Notes under the pieces: model-generated | What the model was told of the DNA's origin: nothing | Database searches by the model: none | The model's input: the letters and a program-made list of their open reading frames with translations, nothing else | Translations under genes and position numbers: made by a program | Source of the DNA: Burkholderia pyrrocinia | GTDB lineage: Bacteria; Pseudomonadota; Gammaproteobacteria; Burkholderiales; Burkholderiaceae | Assembly (NCBI RefSeq): GCF_018417535.1 | Contig: NZ_CP070978.1 | Coordinates: forward strand, 1,302,001 to 1,366,000 | Reading direction: 5' to 3' | Length of the DNA: 64,000 nt | Shown: positions 63,003-64,000 of the stretch, in pieces | How positions within the stretch are numbered: the stretch's first letter is position 1 | Layout of the letters: every line of letters begins with the position of its first letter

Positions 63003-63213
63003 GATTGTTGTTCTCCGTCGAGACCGCTTCGCTGCGCAGGCACGCAAGCCCCAGGCTCACAAGTCCATTACGCAGACGAATCGCGTCGATCTCCGGAAAC
63101 TACTTGATTTGGCCGCATGTGTCGATATGTTCGTGCCCCGCTTTTGCGCGGCCGGCCATCTCCTCCGCCCCGCCAGCCGGCTATTTCAAGGCGCCTCGAA
63201 ATTTCGCCGCCGG

Positions 63214-63747
63214 CTATCGGCTAGCCCCGCGCTCCCCGGAATCGCGACCGCCCGCCAATTCGTTCATCGACAATTCGAGCTTGAGCGGCTTATCGGCGTC
63301 GAGCTTCTTCTTTTCGACGACGCGTTTCCACCCATTGCCGTTTCCCGGAACGCGATAGAACGCGACAACCGCAACGTATCGCGTATCGGCCCGCATCGGC
63401 TGAGACAGGCTTGCCGATGCCCCGGGGCTCACGACCGTCGACATGTCTGCCTGCAGATCCTGGGCGAGCACCGTCCGGTCATTCTTCAACAAATCCTCGT
63501 ACGACGCCCCGTCGAACATCTTGCGGTCCTTCAGCTGGTAGACGCGAACGGCCACCGATGTCGGCCGTCCCGCGTCGTCCGGGTTCAATGCGGCGCGCGC
63601 GGACAGATCGACGTCAAGCACCTTCACCTGCCTGAAAAATACGGCGCGATACGCATTCGACGACGCGTCCGACACGGACTGCCAGGCACCGCAACCTGAC
63701 AGCAGCAATACGGCGACAGCGGCGGCAGCGCTCCTTCGATGGAACAT
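63214..63747 (-). CDS. tssJ: Type VI secretion outer-membrane lipoprotein TssJ
   Basis: 177 residues from the ATG at 63747. A lipoprotein signal ends at the lipobox LLSGC. The TssJ/VasD transthyretin-like fold follows: VLDVDLSARAALNPDDAGRP, SVAVRVYQLKDRKMFDGASY and the loop KNDRTVLAQDL. TssJ anchors the TssM-TssL membrane complex to the outer membrane. The gene is 13 bp after the partial gene at the window edge. Confidence 0.92.
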   Translation of the reverse strand: MFHRRSAAAAVAVLLLSGCGAWQSVSDASSNAYRAVFFRQVKVLDVDLSARAALNPDDAGRPTSVAVRVYQLKDRKMFDGASYEDLLKNDRTVLAQDLQADMSTVVSPGASASLSQPMRADTRYVAVVAFYRVPGNGNGWKRVVEKKKLDADKPLKLELSMNELAGGRDSGERGASR

Positions 63748-63760
63748 GGGAACTCCGGAA

Positions 63761-64000
63761 TCAGATTGTGTGCGGCACGAGGTGCGGGTTGGGTTGCGGT
63801 ACGGGAAACGCCTCGTACACGCCAAGTGCGATGCCGATCACACACTCATCGACTGACGGCAGCACCGTCGTCCAGCCGAGACGCGGCGCCGGGCCGGCAT
63901 GTTCGACGCCGACGGTCGGGTGCGGCACGAACCGCGACGACACTTCCATCCGCAAATGCACATCGGCCTTGACGCCGACATACAGCTGGATGAATGCCAT
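63761..64000 (-). CDS. tssG: Probable T6SS baseplate protein TssG, C-terminal part (cut by window edge)
   Basis: 79 codons are visible, entering at base 64000 and ending at 63761. The segment FIQLYVGVKADVHLRMEV and RLGWTTVLPS resembles the C-terminus of TssG/VasB, in which an arginine-leucine-glycine-tryptophan-threonine stretch is conserved. An ATG coincides with the edge, but the family would extend far upstream. TssG is part of the T6SS baseplate wedge with TssE, F and K. The call rests on a short segment and on the following tssJ. Confidence 0.6.
   Translation of the reverse strand: MAFIQLYVGVKADVHLRMEVSSRFVPHPTVGVEHAGPAPRLGWTTVLPSVDECVIGIALGVYEAFPVPQPNPHLVPHTI

Overview
The window is very GC-rich, densely coded DNA that looks like a Burkholderia replicon, most likely a Burkholderia cepacia complex species and plausibly its second chromosome. 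This is an inference from gene content: a cepacian-type bce exopolysaccharide cluster, a wsp surface-sensing cluster, an and/cat anthranilate-catechol pathway and the edge of a type VI secretion locus. No rRNA, tRNA, CRISPR array, phage or intact insertion sequence was seen.

Layout. 1-5515 (minus) holds the exopolysaccharide genes bceB-C-D-E-F, with bceF cut by the window edge. They diverge from bceA (5944-7470, plus) across an AT-rich control region. A domesticated IS5-type transposase-like gene follows (7594-8535, minus), then a non-coding stretch with a relic of an Fe-S oxidoreductase gene (9259-9580). 9728-14469 is a two-partner secretion pair. Its exoprotein carries two nearly identical TPS domains separated by ten 39-bp repeats. 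14937-17546 is an ECF sigma factor operon with two YCII-type proteins and a VOC protein. 17742-22802 holds a secreted nuclease, a DUF883 protein, a YSC84-like lipoprotein, an AI-2E-family permease and a small exported protein.

23011-31205 is mixed metabolism and stress: an MDR oxidoreductase, an SDR, a PAP2 phosphatase, an AraC/GlxA-type regulator overlapping an NRAMP transporter, a LysR regulator, an OsmC protein and a DyP-type peroxidase. 31491-35226 contains an ABC exporter preceded by a well-formed 16-codon leader ORF, a riboflavin synthase and a shikimate-kinase-like P-loop protein. 35284-36739 is a CLC antiporter gene whose 5' leader matches the fluoride (crcB) riboswitch, with a promoter placed so that transcription starts at the aptamer.

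36791-45706 is the wsp cluster (minus). The order is receiver-histidine kinase, chemoreceptor, CheW, CheR-TPR, CheW, CheA-receiver and CheB. The genes from receptor to CheB are chained by 4-nt stop/start overlaps, except for a 46-bp gap between CheR and the second CheW. No GGDEF gene (wspR) is present at the locus. A CPA1 Na+/H+ antiporter follows, then an aldehyde dehydrogenase with an acetolactate-synthase-like enzyme, a higBA toxin-antitoxin pair and a DUF445 membrane protein.

53637-61655 is a peripheral-plus-central aromatic pathway. AndAc-Ad-Ab-Aa (three-component anthranilate dioxygenase, divergent regulator AndR) makes catechol. CatB, CatA and CatC (divergent regulator CatR) convert catechol towards the beta-ketoadipate pathway. 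The window ends with an unrecognised membrane-anchored protein, tssJ and the C-terminus of what looks like tssG, so a type VI secretion cluster continues beyond position 64000.
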